A stretch of 64,000 nt of DNA, taken from positions 227,378,872-227,442,871 of the forward strand of contig NC_077233.1 in NCBI RefSeq assembly GCF_027887165.1, read 5' to 3'. Positions 22,346-33,954 of this stretch are shown piece by piece (position 1 is the first letter of the stretch; each line of letters opens with the position of its first letter). Position numbers and translations under genes: made by a program. The notes beneath the pieces were generated by a model. The model was not told the DNA's origin. It saw only the letters and a program-made list of their open reading frames with translations, and searched no databases. The DNA is from Monodelphis domestica. Taxonomy: Eukaryota > Chordata > Mammalia > Didelphimorphia > Didelphidae.

Positions 22346-22984
22346 AAATAACTATGTGTGTTTTGAAGGATGGGAGAGGTTTGGGCATATTTGGAGTCAG
22401 AAGGGAGGGAATCAACAGAGAAGTATATGTTGAAGAATAAAAATTAGGTACTGTCGAAGTGGGGTAATCTTCAAGAAAAGACAGGATATGTATAAGAGGT
22501 TAGCCTTGGTGAAGAGAAGGGCCACTTCATCACTAGAAACCAGAGTAAAAATATATAGAATAACGGGTGATATCAAGGGGTTTTGAGACATGGAGGAGAG
22601 AAGAGGGAGGTTGCTTGGTCTCTGTTTTTGCCTGAAATGTGACAAGAAGTCCTCAGCTTAAAAGTCAAGATGTGCTAATATATAAGATGTCAAGAAGTGC
22701 TAATATACAAAACCCCTTGTGGAGAAAGGAATACAGAATCAATTAGAGAGGAGTAAAGGAATTATATTGCTGCAATGACAGTCCATTGATACTAGTTTGT
22801 AGTAGACCCATTTACTTCAGTTGTGTGATTTCCCTCCAACTAGCTGTATGTGAAAAGGAATGGAGGAGTCACATAGTGAGAAAAGTCCAAAGTTGGAGTT
22901 TGGCAAGATACAAACATCAATCAAAGAAAAAGGCAAGGGACTTGAGAGACAACAATATAGAGTAAAACTATTTTCCCATTCTCT
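22346..22984. repeat. Probable ancient repeat continuation
   Basis: Purine-rich text such as 'ggagggaatcaacagagaag' and 'aaatgtgacaagaagtcctc' resembles the unnamed ancient repeat of 20.3-21.6 kb. Two near copies of 'gtcaa.atgtgctaatata' lie at 22663 and 22688. Confidence 0.35.
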
Positions 22985-24640
22985 TCATCTCAAAACCCCT
23001 TGACATCATAATTCACTCTCTCCTCCTTTTCTTCAGTCTCTGAGAAGGAGGTTATCCTTATCCAAACCAATTCCTCTACAAACAATCTTGATTCTGTCTC
23101 CCCTCATGTTATCTAATAGACAGAACCCTCAACCATTTTGCCCTTCTCAAATCTTCAACCTCTCCCTATCACCTGGTTCCTTCTTGACTGTCTTCAAACA
23201 TGCTCAAGTCTCACTAATCCTTAAAAAAAAAAAACACTTCGCTAAACCCTACTATACTTTCAGGCTATTGTCCTTTATCTCTCCTCTCTTTCTCAAACTC
23301 CTTGAAACTTCTTAGAAAAGCTATCTATGTTCATCATCTCCACTTCTCTTTTCATTTATTCCTCCACCCTTTGCAATCTGTCTTTTTTTAGCAAATTTTT
23401 AATTTTTAATTTTATTGTCAGTCCTAAATTCTTTCCCTCTCTTTACCTATTCCTCCACCCATTGAGAAAGCAAAAAAATGGAATACTCATGACATATATG
23501 AATCCAGGCAAAATATAATTCCATATTGGCCATATTCTTGGGGGGAGGAGAAGAAAGAGAAAAAATATGCTCCAATGTGCACTCTGAGCAGTCCTATGTC
23601 TGAGAGTGGATAGCATTTTTCATCATAAGGCTCCTGGAATTTTGGACAATCGTTATATTGATCGGAGTTGTTAAACCTTTCACAATTGATTAATTTTACA
23701 ATATTGTTGTTATTGTATAAACTGTTCTCCTGGTTCTGCTCACTGTATCTGTTCACTTAAGTCTTCCAAGATTTTCTGAAATTATCTCCATCATTTTTAT
23801 AGCACAAAAGTGTTCGATCACATTCATATACTGTTACTTATTCAGCCATTCTGAAGTTGATGGACATCTCCTCAGTTTCTAATTCTTTACCTTTTACTTT
23901 TTCTTTGATCACTTTAGGATGTAGATATAATAGTGATATTGCTGGGTCAAATATTAGGCACAGTTTTTTAGTTTTAGCAGCATGGTTCCAATTGTTTTCC
24001 AGAATGATTCATAGCTAGTTCACAGCTACACTAGTAGTCCCTTTTTTCCCCCACATTCCCTCCAGCATTTGTCATTTTCCTCTTCTGTCATCTTAGTCAA
24101 TCTGAATGGTGTAAGGAGGTACCTTAAAGTTGTTTCAATTTGCATTTATTCTAATTATTAGAAATTTAGAGTATTTTTTCATATAACAATTGATGGGCTT
24201 TATTTCTCCTTCTGAAAACTGCCTGTTCGTATCCCTTGACCATTAATCAACTGGGGAATGGTTCTTATTCTTATAATTTGTCTCGGTTCTCTATGTAAGT
24301 TGAAAAACGACACCTTTATCCAAGAAAGTTGCAAAGAGTTTTTCCAAGTTTTATGCTAGTCTCCTTTTTGTTGTTGTTGCTTCAAAGATATATTATTTTC
24401 CAAATTGCTCCTCCTGGGTTGCCGGTTATTTATCTGACTGCTCCTTCTTAATCTCTTTTGTTGGTTCATCTTCCAAATCATGCCCCTAATTGTGGGCATT
24501 CTTTAAGGTTCTACACTGGGTCATCTCCCTCTATAGCTTCCCTCACTAACCTCAGCAGCTCCCAAAAATTTAAGGGTCATCTCTCTAAAGATGGCACCTA
24601 GATCTCAATAACAAGCACCAAAACTTTTACTAATCTTTGG
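22985..24640 (+). mobile_element. L2 LINE coding region split by an L1
   Basis: 22985-23378 carries L2 ORF2 text ('catgctcaagtctcactaat', 'tatctctcctctctttctca', 'ccctttgcaatctg'). It resumes at about 24420 ('tttatctgactgctccttct', 'aattgtgggcattctttaag', 'ggtcatctccctctatagct'), equivalent to the RT segment around the VPQGSVLGPLLF motif. Both parts are decayed. Confidence 0.75.
23379..24418 (-). mobile_element. L1 LINE fragment, reverse
   Basis: Reverse complement of the L1 ORF2 C-terminus and 3' UTR: 'tgttctcctggttctgctca', 'gatggacatctcctcagttt', 'gatattgctgggtcaaatat' and 'ttgaccattaatcaactggg'. It is old and has many changes. It lies within the L2. Confidence 0.85.
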
Positions 24641-26445
24641 TTCTGGATCACTGTTTGTTTATTGGATATTGTGAAATGGATATTTCAGGACATTAATGCA
24701 CAGTTGATAGTGTGATAATTAAAATGTTTTGGGAGCAAGGGAAATATATAACAATTATGACCGCTGAAATATGTTTTCTACTGTGTCTTGGGTTTATATA
24801 AATATAAGATGGTCGCCAGGGAATATATTCCCAATTTATGAATATGCCCAAGCCAACTGGGTTTTATAGAGAAATTTAATTTATAATACACTGATTAATC
24901 AATAGAAAAAGAGAGAAAGTAAGAAAGGAATAAGAATGAATAAATCAGTCAGTTGGTTTTATCACTCACCAAGATCTCTCTAGGTAAGGCTTCTCCTGCC
25001 AACCTCAGGCTCCACCTTCAAGAGAGCCTCCTTTCAAGAAATGTTTCCAGAGAATTCTCCTCCTTCAGAGCCAGCCTTCTCTCCTGGTCCTCCCACAGAG
25101 CAACCTCCTCAGTCCTCCTTCAGAGCCACCTCGCTCAGAGCAAAACCTCCTCCTCCTTCCCCTCAGACCCCGCTATCTTTAAGGAACCATCTAAGTTCCC
25201 TCCCCTCAATTCTCACATCTATCAATCACTGTTGATGTCTCCCCTGTGCCAATGGTGGTTCTAGTTCAACCCAGGACCACCCAGAGGTCTGTGGCTTTGC
25301 ACATGTCTGTTGAAGGTCATATTCTCAAATAATTAAATCTTGATCCTTTGCTGCAGCCCTTCCTAAATCCTGTTACTCTAAGTAGGGTGGAAATTGTATT
25401 TTCCAAGACCGGGTTCTGTCATTCCAAGTATCTCTATTGTATCAATTCTAAAATCAATCATGACTCAAAGAACTTCCTGTTCTATGCTTAAGCATAGGTC
25501 AAAGCCCTTTCCATTGTTTAGCAAAAGGTTTCTGTCCTAAAGTAGTCTTAGGTAGGGAGGAGAAGGATCCTCCCATGCCAAGGGGGTTCACATTCCAATA
25601 GAGTTCTTTACTATCAGTAGGAAATTTTTCCAGTATGAGATTTCCCAATGGGGAAATTTCCAACATTCATAAGTCTAAGAAATTTTAAGGTTTACAATAG
25701 AGAATGATTTTGGAGAGTGATTTAGAACTATACCCAAGGACTTTAAAATTGTGCATACCCTTTGATTCAACAATACCACCACTAAGTCTGTATCCAAAGA
25801 GATAATTGTTTTTAAAGGGAAAAGGACCTGTTTGTACAAAATACTTAAAGACTCTTTTTGTGGTGGCAAAGAACTAGAAATTGAGAGGATATCCATCAAC
25901 TGGGGAGTGACTGAACAAATTGTGATATGTGACTGTAATGGAATACTATTGTGTTATAAGAAATGATGAGATAGGTGATTTCAGAAAAACCTGAAAAGAC
26001 ATACATGCACTGATGTCAAGTGAAGTGAGCAGAACCAGGAGAGCACTGTATACAGTAACAGCAATATTATATGATAAACAATTGTGAATGACTTAGCTAT
26101 TCTTAGTAATACTCTGATCCAAGACAATCCTCAAGGATTCATGATGAAAAATGCCAACTGCCTCCAGATAAAGAACTGATGGAATCTGAATGCAGACCAA
26201 AACAAACAATATTTCACTTTTTCTTCATTTTTCTGTTCAAGTTCTCTTCCACAAAATGATTACTACAGAAAAAAGTTTTATATTATTGAACATGTAAAAT
26301 CTATATCAGGTTGCTTGCCATATCAGTGAGGGGAGTAGGGAGAAAGGGGGAGAATTTGGCTCTGGTTTTTTAAATGAAGATTAAAATTGTTTTTACATGT
26401 AATTAAAAGGAAAAAATAAAATATTATTTAAAAGCTTTTAAAAAT
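24641..26445 (+). mobile_element. L1 LINE fragment split by a solo LTR
   Basis: 24670-24710 ('caggacattaatgcacagtt') continues at 25697 ('agaatgattttggagagtga', 'tttgattcaacaataccacc', 'gtgagcagaaccaggagagc') and ends with an A-rich tail at about 26440. Removing the LTR restores a collinear ORF2 C-terminal and 3' UTR segment. Old. Confidence 0.85.
24711..25696 (-). mobile_element. Solo LTR, ERV1-like, 986 bp
   Basis: Begins TGTGATAATT and ends GGTTTACA, with ATAG at 24707-24710 and 25697-25700. The 4-bp duplication is typical of gammaretrovirus-like elements. Parts of the body ('gtcgccaggga', 'ccaactgggttttatagaga', 'atgcttaagcatagg') align with the LTR at 42864-43757. It is a fossil with no internal region, younger than the L1 it interrupts. 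Confidence 0.85.
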
Positions 26446-26454
26446 GAATGTTTC

Positions 26455-27437
26455 ATAGACATCGTTAGCCCCACATATCTAAGACTGAACTCATCTTTTC
26501 CCATAACCTCTCCTCTCTTTAAAACTTCCCTATTTCTGTTAAAGGTCCATCATCTTTCTCTTCTTGTCTCCAATCCATAACTTCATCATTACCCTGTACT
26601 CTTTACTCTTCCCTACCCCACACATAAAATCAGTTACTAAGTCATATTGTTTCTACCTTCACATTTCTCTCATTTGACCCTTCTCTCCATTCATATGCCT
26701 TAGTTTAGGACTTCATCACCTCTTACCTAGATAATTACAGTTTCCTAGTCTATATTAAGTCTCTTATTGCTCCAGTTCATCCCATATACTGCTGACAAAA
26801 TAATTTTCCTTAAGCACAGACCTAATCATATGGCTATCCTCCTCAATCAACTCTAGTGACTTCCTATTGCTTCTAGGATAAAGTCCTATATATATAAATA
26901 TATATATATTATATATATATATTATATTATATATAAATATAAAGTCCTTTGTTTACCTTTTAAAACCCTTCATAATCTAGCTCCAACCTTTCCTTCCAGT
27001 CTCATTGGACATTGCTCTATTTATTATGGTCTGAAATTCATCCAAACTGGCCTCCTCTCTGTTCCTCAATCACAAGACTCTATCAACATCCCCAAACTTT
27101 TGCACGGGCTGTTTCCTGTGCCTGGAACACATTTTTCCTTTACCTTTTCTTCATGGAGTTCCACTTTTTCTTGAAGATGTACTAAATAAAAATCTTCTAC
27201 ATGAAGCCTTTTCTTGATCCTTCCATATGTTAGAGCCCACCTTCCTAATCTACCTTGTGTTCAACTATATAAATGTATTTATTGTGCATATAACTCTTCT
27301 TTTATATTCATAAGATGTAGATCTAATAAGCACTTGCTTCCCTAACTTGAATGTAAGCCCAATGTGAGTAGGCATTATTTCATTCTTTGTACTTTTAACA
27401 CCAGCACCTAGTATAAGGCCTGGCATATAATAAGACT

Positions 27438-27440
<3 letters not shown>
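26455..27440 (+). mobile_element. L2 LINE 3' region, about 1 kb
   Basis: Long L2 3' order: 'caactctagtgacttcctat', 'cataatctagctccaacctt', 'ctcattggacattgctctat', 'tgcacgggctgtttcctgtg', 'acatgaagccttttcttgat', 'agcacctagtataaggcctg'. An AT repeat interrupts it at 26889-26935. Confidence 0.9.
26889..26941. repeat. (AT)n-rich repeat inside L2
   Basis: TA/AAT mixtures bordered on both sides by 'ataaagtcct' (near 26879 and 26939), as if the segment arose by local duplication. Confidence 0.85.
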
Positions 27441-27664
<224 letters not shown>

Positions 27665-28120
27665 TAGGAGGGGTAGACTGAGAAAGTACTAAGGAATGGA
27701 ATGGAAATACTGGAGCTCATTGAGAGGATAGAGAACATATTTAGGAGGGATAAGATATAAGAAGAAAATTTAAAAGCAGGATATTATGAGTGATAAAAGA
27801 ATTTTGGGTTTTTAGTTGATGAAATAGGAAAACTTGTGATTGATGGTGAGCTCAAAAGTGAGACCATTCCTATCTGTCATTGAGGTAGAGTAAAGGAATA
27901 TGTAATTGAAGATGAGGAGAACTGAAGAATTCAGAAGTCAAGATACTTAAGGGAGCATCAACATGCATTTTGATGTCTCTGAGCGCGAGTGGAAATCAAA
28001 ATAGAGTTGGTCAACTGAGGCATTAAACTCCTTGAGAAAAGAAGGAGAATGACCTAAGGGCCATTAGATATTAGCTCCCTTGGTCTGGATTGGGTAATAA
28101 TTTGGACAAGTGAACAAGTG
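27665..28120. repeat. Probable ancient repeat fragment
   Basis: Phrases such as 'gaggagaactgaagaattca' and 'gagggccat'-like text resemble the unnamed ancient repeat of 20.3 kb. Low certainty. Confidence 0.35.
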
Positions 28121-28620
28121 AAAGAAATGCTTCTAAGTGCAGTTCAGGCTGCTGTGGTTCTTTTTCTTTCTAGCTATCTGAACTAAAAGTCCTTGTTTAC
28201 CACTAAATTTCTGATTTAAAATGAATAGTTCCTATTCACCTCTTTCCTTTGGTGGTATATGTGCCTCCCTCTATGTGAGCAGATCCAATGTAGGTTTCAG
28301 AGAATTTGGAATGTTTTCAGCTATAGCCAGATAAGATAAATTGCCCCAGGGTTTCTCCAAACTTTCAGAAAAACATAATAAATACCAATGGTAGAAGGGC
28401 AGAGTTGGTTTCTCTTCACTTATCTTTGAACACAAGAATTAGGACAAGGGTCCAATCCTGATGCAATGACAAAAATTCATGCCTCTGCTACACTAGCACC
28501 CACTACGTAAAGAATACTAAACAACATGTTGCAAAATATTTAATTTCCCTGCTATCTTTTAGGAAGGAATAATATAGTGTTGTAAACCTAACAAATGTTT
28601 AATAAGTGTTTGTTGAAGTA
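28121..28620. other. Repeat-poor stretch
   Basis: No recognised repeat until a possible L2-like end 'aatgtttaataagtgtttgt' near 28595. Confidence 0.5.
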
Positions 28621-28624
28621 GGTA

Positions 28625-28840
28625 GCATACTAGTGAGATAATATAATACAAAGGAAGACATATTGATTCTGAAGTTAAAGAACATGAGTTTGAATCCCCC
28701 TCCTCTGAAATGTCCTACCTATATGACCTTAGACAATTATTTAACCTCCCTGGGTCTCAGTTTGTTCATCTATAAAATGAGAGTTGGACTAGATATCCTC
28801 TAAGGTCTCTCTCACTCTTAGAACTATGGTTCTATAAAGG
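28625..28840 (+). mobile_element. THER-type SINE
   Basis: 'ctatatgaccttagacaatt', 'gggtctcagtttgttcatct', 'agttggactagatatcctct', 'ctcttagaactatgg'. Confidence 0.75.
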
Positions 28841-28892
28841 AGAGCACCAGTTTAGGATTCAATATTTTGAGTTTTAATATTAACTCTACTAC

Positions 28893-29485
28893 TGTAGCTC
28901 TCTCCGAGGGGAGAGAAGCTTCAAGGTAGGAAGATAGAGACAGGATAGAAGTTTTAGATACCACGAGGGGGATGACGGAGTCAAATTAGAGATATGAGGT
29001 GGTCAGAATGAGTCTTTATTAATTATCAATGAGCCACAGCCAAGCTCTGATCAAAGGACCATTCCGAAGGCTTTTACCAGTCCAGAGATCCATATTTAAT
29101 ACCACACAGGTCAGAGAGGTGATAGAGAAAGATTAAAGATGGAGCTTGGCCAGAGGCCAAGCTCCTGCAAGGACAGCCATCAGCTAGCCTGAAAGAGAGA
29201 GGGAGAGCGGCGGAGCTTGCTGGGCTACTTATACACTTTGCTAGGCAGTACATAGGGATGACCCTCATTGGTTAATGACAAGGCGTAGGTGTGGTTTCTC
29301 TTAACCAGGTGAGCACAAAGAAACCTGTGTTCCCGCCTAACCTGGGGGAAGCTGGGGTCAAGGGTCAGAGGCCTTCCCAGCCATGAGCAATACTGAGCAT
29401 GCTCAAGACTGAGCATGCTCTCTTTTAAGGCAATCTGCACATACCAACTGTTCCCCTTGCCCATAGCTAGGGGTGGACTGCTACA
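28893..29485 (-). mobile_element. Solo LTR, 593 bp, 5-bp target duplication
   Basis: Ends are TGTAGC and GCTACA, flanked by ACTAC at 28888-28892 and 29486-29490. On the minus strand it has CCAAT at 29271-29267, a TATAAG box at 29233-29228 and AATAAA at 29020-29015, consistent with U3-R-U5 order. It is unlike the 4-bp-duplication LTRs in the window. The ends look well preserved. Fossil, no internal region. Confidence 0.88.
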
Positions 29486-29554
29486 ACTACTAACTAACTA
29501 ACTAGCTATGTGATCTAGGATATCTTTCCCTTAAACCACCTCTATCCAACAATC

Positions 29555-29665
29555 AAAACTCAGCAGCTATATGACCTTAAGTAAGTCATTTTATCTCTCT
29601 GGGCTTGTTTCCTTCACCTTAAAGATGAAGGTTGGACTAAATAATTGGGAAGATCACTTCCAATT
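29555..29665 (+). mobile_element. THER-type SINE fragment
   Basis: 'agctatatgaccttaagtaa', 'ggttggactaaataattggg', 'cacttccaatt'. Confidence 0.65.
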
Positions 29666-29751
29666 AATTGATAAATATTTATTAAGAAGCTTTTATATAT
29701 TACATGTAATTGGCAAAAAATAAAGTAAAATAGAAGCTATTATGTGCCACA

Positions 29752-30010
29752 GGCAGCTAGGTGGCTAAGTGGAAAGAGTGCTAGGCCTGGAGTCAGGAAG
29801 ACTCATTTTCATGAGTTCAAATCCAAGCCCAGACACTTGCTAGCTGTGTGATGCTAGGCAAGTCACTTAATCCTGTTTACTTCATTTTCCTTTTTCATAA
29901 AATAGGCTGGAAAAAAAAAGAAATGGCAAATCACTCTAATATCATTGCCAAGAAAACCACAAAAGGGGCACCAAGGGTCAGACATGACTGAAAATGAATA
30001 AACAACCATA
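29752..30010 (+). mobile_element. MAR1-type SINE
   Basis: 'ggcagctaggtggctaagtg', 'ctaggcctggagtcaggaag', 'cactctaatatcattgccaa', 'gggtcagacatgactgaaaa'. It sits in an ancient 'tattatgtgcca' repeat: 'tattatgtgccacagg' at 29738 and 'attatgtgccaagag' at 30015 fit a target duplication. Confidence 0.9.
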
Positions 30011-30089
30011 ACAATTATGTGCCAAGAGATGTGGTAGGCTCTTGAGATAAAATACAAAGTTGGAAACATTCCCTACTTACAAGAAGTTT

Positions 30090-30910
30090 AAATTCCAAAT
30101 CTTTGAATTGATTTGAGCAAGCAAACATTTTAAACATGTATTTTTGTTTGTCCTCAACAGCCTCAACATCCTTACTTAGATGGATCATGGGAAACTCTTC
30201 TTCTTGGGAAGCTCAAAGAAAGTATCAAAAAAAAGGTACCTTCCAGCTTCTCTGGGCGCCATCTTCTCTTTATTCAGACTGAGAGAATGTACCTGATGCA
30301 CCAGTTGGCCCTCATACTATTTCCTCATTAAGCATGTCATACTTTTACAAATAGTTCATAAGAAGAACAAGAGGTCATTGCCCTGCCAACTGATAATCAG
30401 AGATCCTTTGCTCTGATTCTATGACAGAGGCCCAGACACAAAGAGGGAAGACACCATACAGACACAATGACCCTCTAAAAGGCACCAAGAGTAATGATGT
30501 GGAAGGCTCTCTTATTTGTCTGAATCCTCCTCTGCCTCTCTGCTTTTGTGCTAATAGCTACTCTCCTCTCAGATCTCACCTTCTTCAGTGCCACCTGTAA
30601 TTAACTTTCATCTTGTTCAGGCTCTTCTTTTCCACTTTGAAACAATGAACGTAGACATTGTTCTCCATCCTTTTATTCCCCCTGCTTCCCCTCTCATCTC
30701 CTTGATCACTGAAGTAAGTTCTCAAACCAAAAATGAGTTTGCTAGTAGTCTGAATTGTGTGATCCTTGGACAAGATGTACCCATTCTGATTGTAAATGAA
30801 AAGCCTTTGCTTTTCTGAATTCAAAACTCCAAGTTCAACTAGACCTATATGTAATTTTAAATTTTTAGAAAAGAAAAGGTCTCAAAGATACCTTGTTAAA
30901 AAAAAAAAAC
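30090..30910. other. Repeat-poor stretch
   Basis: About 800 bp with no repeat I recognise. A 76-codon plus-strand frame at 30588-30818 resembles no protein I know and overlaps an equally long antisense frame, so I do not call a gene. Confidence 0.5.
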
Positions 30911-30914
30911 AGAA

Positions 30915-31086
30915 GAGCGTTTAGTGGAGGAAGAGTCCATAGAGATCATCTAATATAACCTCTTTATTTTATAGAGGAGAAAACTGAGATCTAGAAAGGT
31001 TAAAAGCCAGAGATCATTCATCAGGTTAGTGGCAGAGCTAATACTAAAACTCAGCTTGGTAAACTCCTCATTCAATTCTCTGTCCA

Positions 31087-31088
<2 letters not shown>
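30915..31088 (-). mobile_element. THER/MIR-type SINE
   Basis: 'catagagatcatctaatata', 'gaggagaaaactgagatcta', 'gtccactac'. Its head abuts the CA microsatellite. Confidence 0.65.

Positions 31089-31142
<54 letters not shown>
31089..31142. repeat. (CA)n microsatellite
   Basis: About 27 CA units. Confidence 0.95.
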
Positions 31143-31145
<3 letters not shown>

Positions 31146-31269
31146 CCATCTTCTCGTGTTTATATGTAAACAAAGCTGACCATCCACAGAATTTTGAAGA
31201 GGGTCAAACCTGTCTTTAACTCACACACCTGTTTCCTTCTGACACTTTCAGTATGCAAGTATCCTACTA

Positions 31270-31410
31270 CATTAGCTCTGAAGTCAAAGATGCTGGGTTC
31301 AAATTCCATCCCTCTGATATTTCCTACCTATATGACCTTGGACAAGATGCATAATCTCCCTAGGTCTCAGTTTGCTCATCTACGAAATAAGAGATTTGGA
31401 CTAGTTGGAC
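31270..31410 (+). mobile_element. THER-type SINE
   Basis: 'gctgggttcaaattccatcc', 'tatatgaccttggacaagat', 'ggtctcagtttgctcatcta', 'tttggactagttgg'. Confidence 0.75.
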
Positions 31411-31582
31411 TTGCCCAGAAACTTCCATTAATGATAGTCTACTAAGATCCACCCTGCCAAGCTCTTCTCTGCCACAGCTTATGGGTGCTAATAATAGCCA
31501 ATTAAAGGAAGGAGAACTCTGGGGTAGAGGAAGAGAAGAATGAATGAATGAATTTATGAGAGCTCGAACAAATGAACATACA

Positions 31583-31825
31583 GACAGGTGGCACAGTGGC
31601 TAGAGAACCAGGCCTGGAGTCAGGAAGACCTGAGTTCAAATTCAGCCTCAAGGCACCTCCTAGTTGTATGATGCCAGACAAGTCACTTAACTCTGTTTGC
31701 CTCAATTCCTCATTTGTAAAAATGAGCTGGAGAAGAGAATGGCAAACCATTCCAGCATCTTTGCAAAGAAAATCCCAAGAGGGGTCACAAAGGTTCAAAC
31801 ATGACTAAAAAACAACTAAATAACA
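31583..31825 (+). mobile_element. MAR1-type SINE
   Basis: 'caggtggcacagtggctaga', 'ggcctggagtcaggaagacc', 'gagctggagaagagaatggc', 'aggggtcacaaaggttcaaa'. Confidence 0.9.
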
Positions 31826-31839
31826 AGAATGAAAGAAGT

Positions 31840-31930
31840 ATAAACAAAGCACTATGCTAAGCTGTAGAGACAAATAAAATCAGACAATCCCTGACCTCAA
31901 GGAGTTCCCAATCTATGAGGAAAACAACAA
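31840..31930 (+). repeat. Ancient repeat fragment
   Basis: 'gcactatgctaagctgtaga' and 'ccctgacctcaaggagttcc', the same ancient family as at 9.2 and 20.35 kb. Confidence 0.5.
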
Positions 31931-32099
31931 AAAGGGAAACTTTCAAAAACTGCAAGTCAGATGGGAAGGTTCTATGTTCTTAGAGTACATTGACAAAGCA
32001 GATTGTAATTCTTCTTTGTTAATATTATCTCCACCAACAAAATTATATCAGTTTCTTATTCTGAAGTATTTGACAGTGCCAAGGACTTTGGTGGAAAGA

Positions 32100-32245
32100 A
32101 TTTTCTTCTCTTCCATATATTTTGTTTCCCCACAATAAAATGTAAGCTCCTTGAGAATAGGGAATGCCTTAACTTTTCTTTTTGCATCTCTAGCACTTAG
32201 CACAGTGCTTGACATAAAGTAAACACTTAATAAATGTCTCATACA
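32100..32245 (+). mobile_element. L2 LINE 3' end
   Basis: 'aatgtaagctccttgagaat', 'gcacttagcacagtgcttga', 'cacttaataaatgt'. Confidence 0.8.
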
Positions 32246-32568
32246 CTCACTTATTCATTGATTCATGTCCCTCCTCTCCAGTCCAGAGTTCTCTCTCTCC
32301 TTTAATCGACCATAATCACCAACATCTATAATTTGTGGCAAGTACTAGTTTAGGAGGGTATATCTAAGTGGACCATCATTAGTGGGGGGCCCTGGATAAG
32401 TCAGAGGGTTCCTGGGTAATTCTGGATCTTCAGTAGCTGTGGCTGCATCACCTATCAGAGAAGTTGCAGGATACATCACCAAAGGGGTTGCTTTCCAAGA
32501 TGCTGGCTGAGGACCTTGAGCTAGAAGCATTGTTATTCTCAAGGCTCTTGGACCAAGGTTCCAAAGTT

Positions 32569-32625
<57 letters not shown>

Positions 32626-33500
32626 GATATATAGGCATAGATATAGATGGAGACCATAGTCAAAGTAGTGATGGTGATTTGACCTTGGCTCATGCTGCCT
32701 TCCATCTCTCCCTCTAGATGCTTTGCTGCTTCATCTACACTGACTTGCCTGCTCTGTGTGGGGCAGTTAATTGACAGAGACAAGTAGAAGAGACTGTTCT
32801 AAACTGTGGCTCAAAATGGTAGCCAGAATATTGTGCCAATGTCAGTTGAAAGAATTTTTGCTAGGGTCAGCAAATCTGGAAAATTAAGTAGGAATTATGA
32901 AGCATAAACCAGAACAGTGGCCCAAATTAACTGGGGAAATATTTAGCACAAAATAGCAAGACCAACACAATGGAGAGAAACAATGAATCACCCACACCAC
33001 AAGTTTGTCTCATGTGAAACTTCTAACAGAAATAGTATCCTTTTATGGTAACAGAAGGCTAGCTATACTCACTTCTCTTTTAGTGATGGTGATGTTTCTA
33101 CTGTTTCTTCCTCCTTTCATTTTTCTCTTCTTCCCTCCTTCCCTTTCTCCTTCCTTCACATCAAAACATACTTGTCTTGTGTTTATTCCCACAGGGCCTT
33201 CCTCAATGACTAACTAACTAAACTGACCAATTTATACAATCTAAGTCTTGGTCTCCACTCTAAACTTGTTGGATAATTTAGAGGAGCTATCCTACTTCCC
33301 TGGACCCTTTTCCTCCTTTTTTAAATATGGAAGTTGGAACTTATTAAATAAAGAAGGATACCTTTCATCAAAAGTAAATGCCCCAGTTTTTTTTTTAAAT
33401 GAAAGAGAATGGAGTCTTCAGGCTATAGACAAACGAGATTGATTTTGATTCCTAGAAAAAATCATAGAACTATATTGCTAAAGGTATAGTTAATGAACAT
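32246..33500. other. Unassigned sequence with a GATA microsatellite
   Basis: Apart from (GATA)n at 32569-32624 I recognise no repeat. A small cluster of C/T-rich sequence lies at 33100-33170. No gene call. Confidence 0.5.
32569..32624. repeat. (GATA)n microsatellite
   Basis: About 13 GATA units. Confidence 0.95.
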
Positions 33501-33504
33501 GACA

Positions 33505-33625
33505 TTGGATTGTGATCTCCTTGAGGGCAAGTAACTTTCTTTAGTCTCTTTTTGTATCCCCAACTCTTAACACTATACCTGTTCCATGGTAAGTGCTTAA
33601 TAAGTGTTTATTACCTGACTGAAGT
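33505..33625 (+). mobile_element. L2 LINE 3' end
   Basis: 'gattgtgatctccttgaggg', 'cttaacactatacctgttcc', 'tgcttaataagtgtttatta'. Confidence 0.75.
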
Positions 33626-33664
33626 GTTGATCACAAAAATAGCATTACTTCATCTAGAATTATC

Positions 33665-33805
33665 AATTCACCGCATTATATTTTGCAAATTAGGAAACCA
33701 AGACCCAGAAATCTTAAATGACTCACCCAATATAATAAGCATCAGAGGTAAGAGTGAGTCCAAATTCTCTTGCTGCAGAGCTTAATCCTCTTTCCACTGA
33801 ACCAT
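33665..33805 (-). mobile_element. THER/MIR-type SINE
   Basis: 'tgcaaattaggaaaccaaga', 'cagaggtaagagtgagtcca', 'ctttccactgaaccat'. Confidence 0.6.
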
Positions 33806-33954
33806 ATTAACTCCTTTTATAATTTACAAAAATTTGGGTTATTACTTTTTAAGGTAATTAGAGTGAAGACACATGCCCAAGGTCATACAGCTTGGAAGTT
33901 TCTGTAGCCAGATTTGATTTAATAAAGATTCTTTAACAAAACACTCCACAAATT

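Noticed and set aside
24953-25264. 103-codon serine-rich frame
   Set aside because: It lies inside a solo LTR that reads on the other strand, with no gag, pol or env similarity.
28893-29485. Possible CpG-rich gene promoter near 29.2 kb
   Set aside because: The CCAAT and TATA signals are explained by the solo LTR, with TG/CA ends and a 5-bp target duplication.
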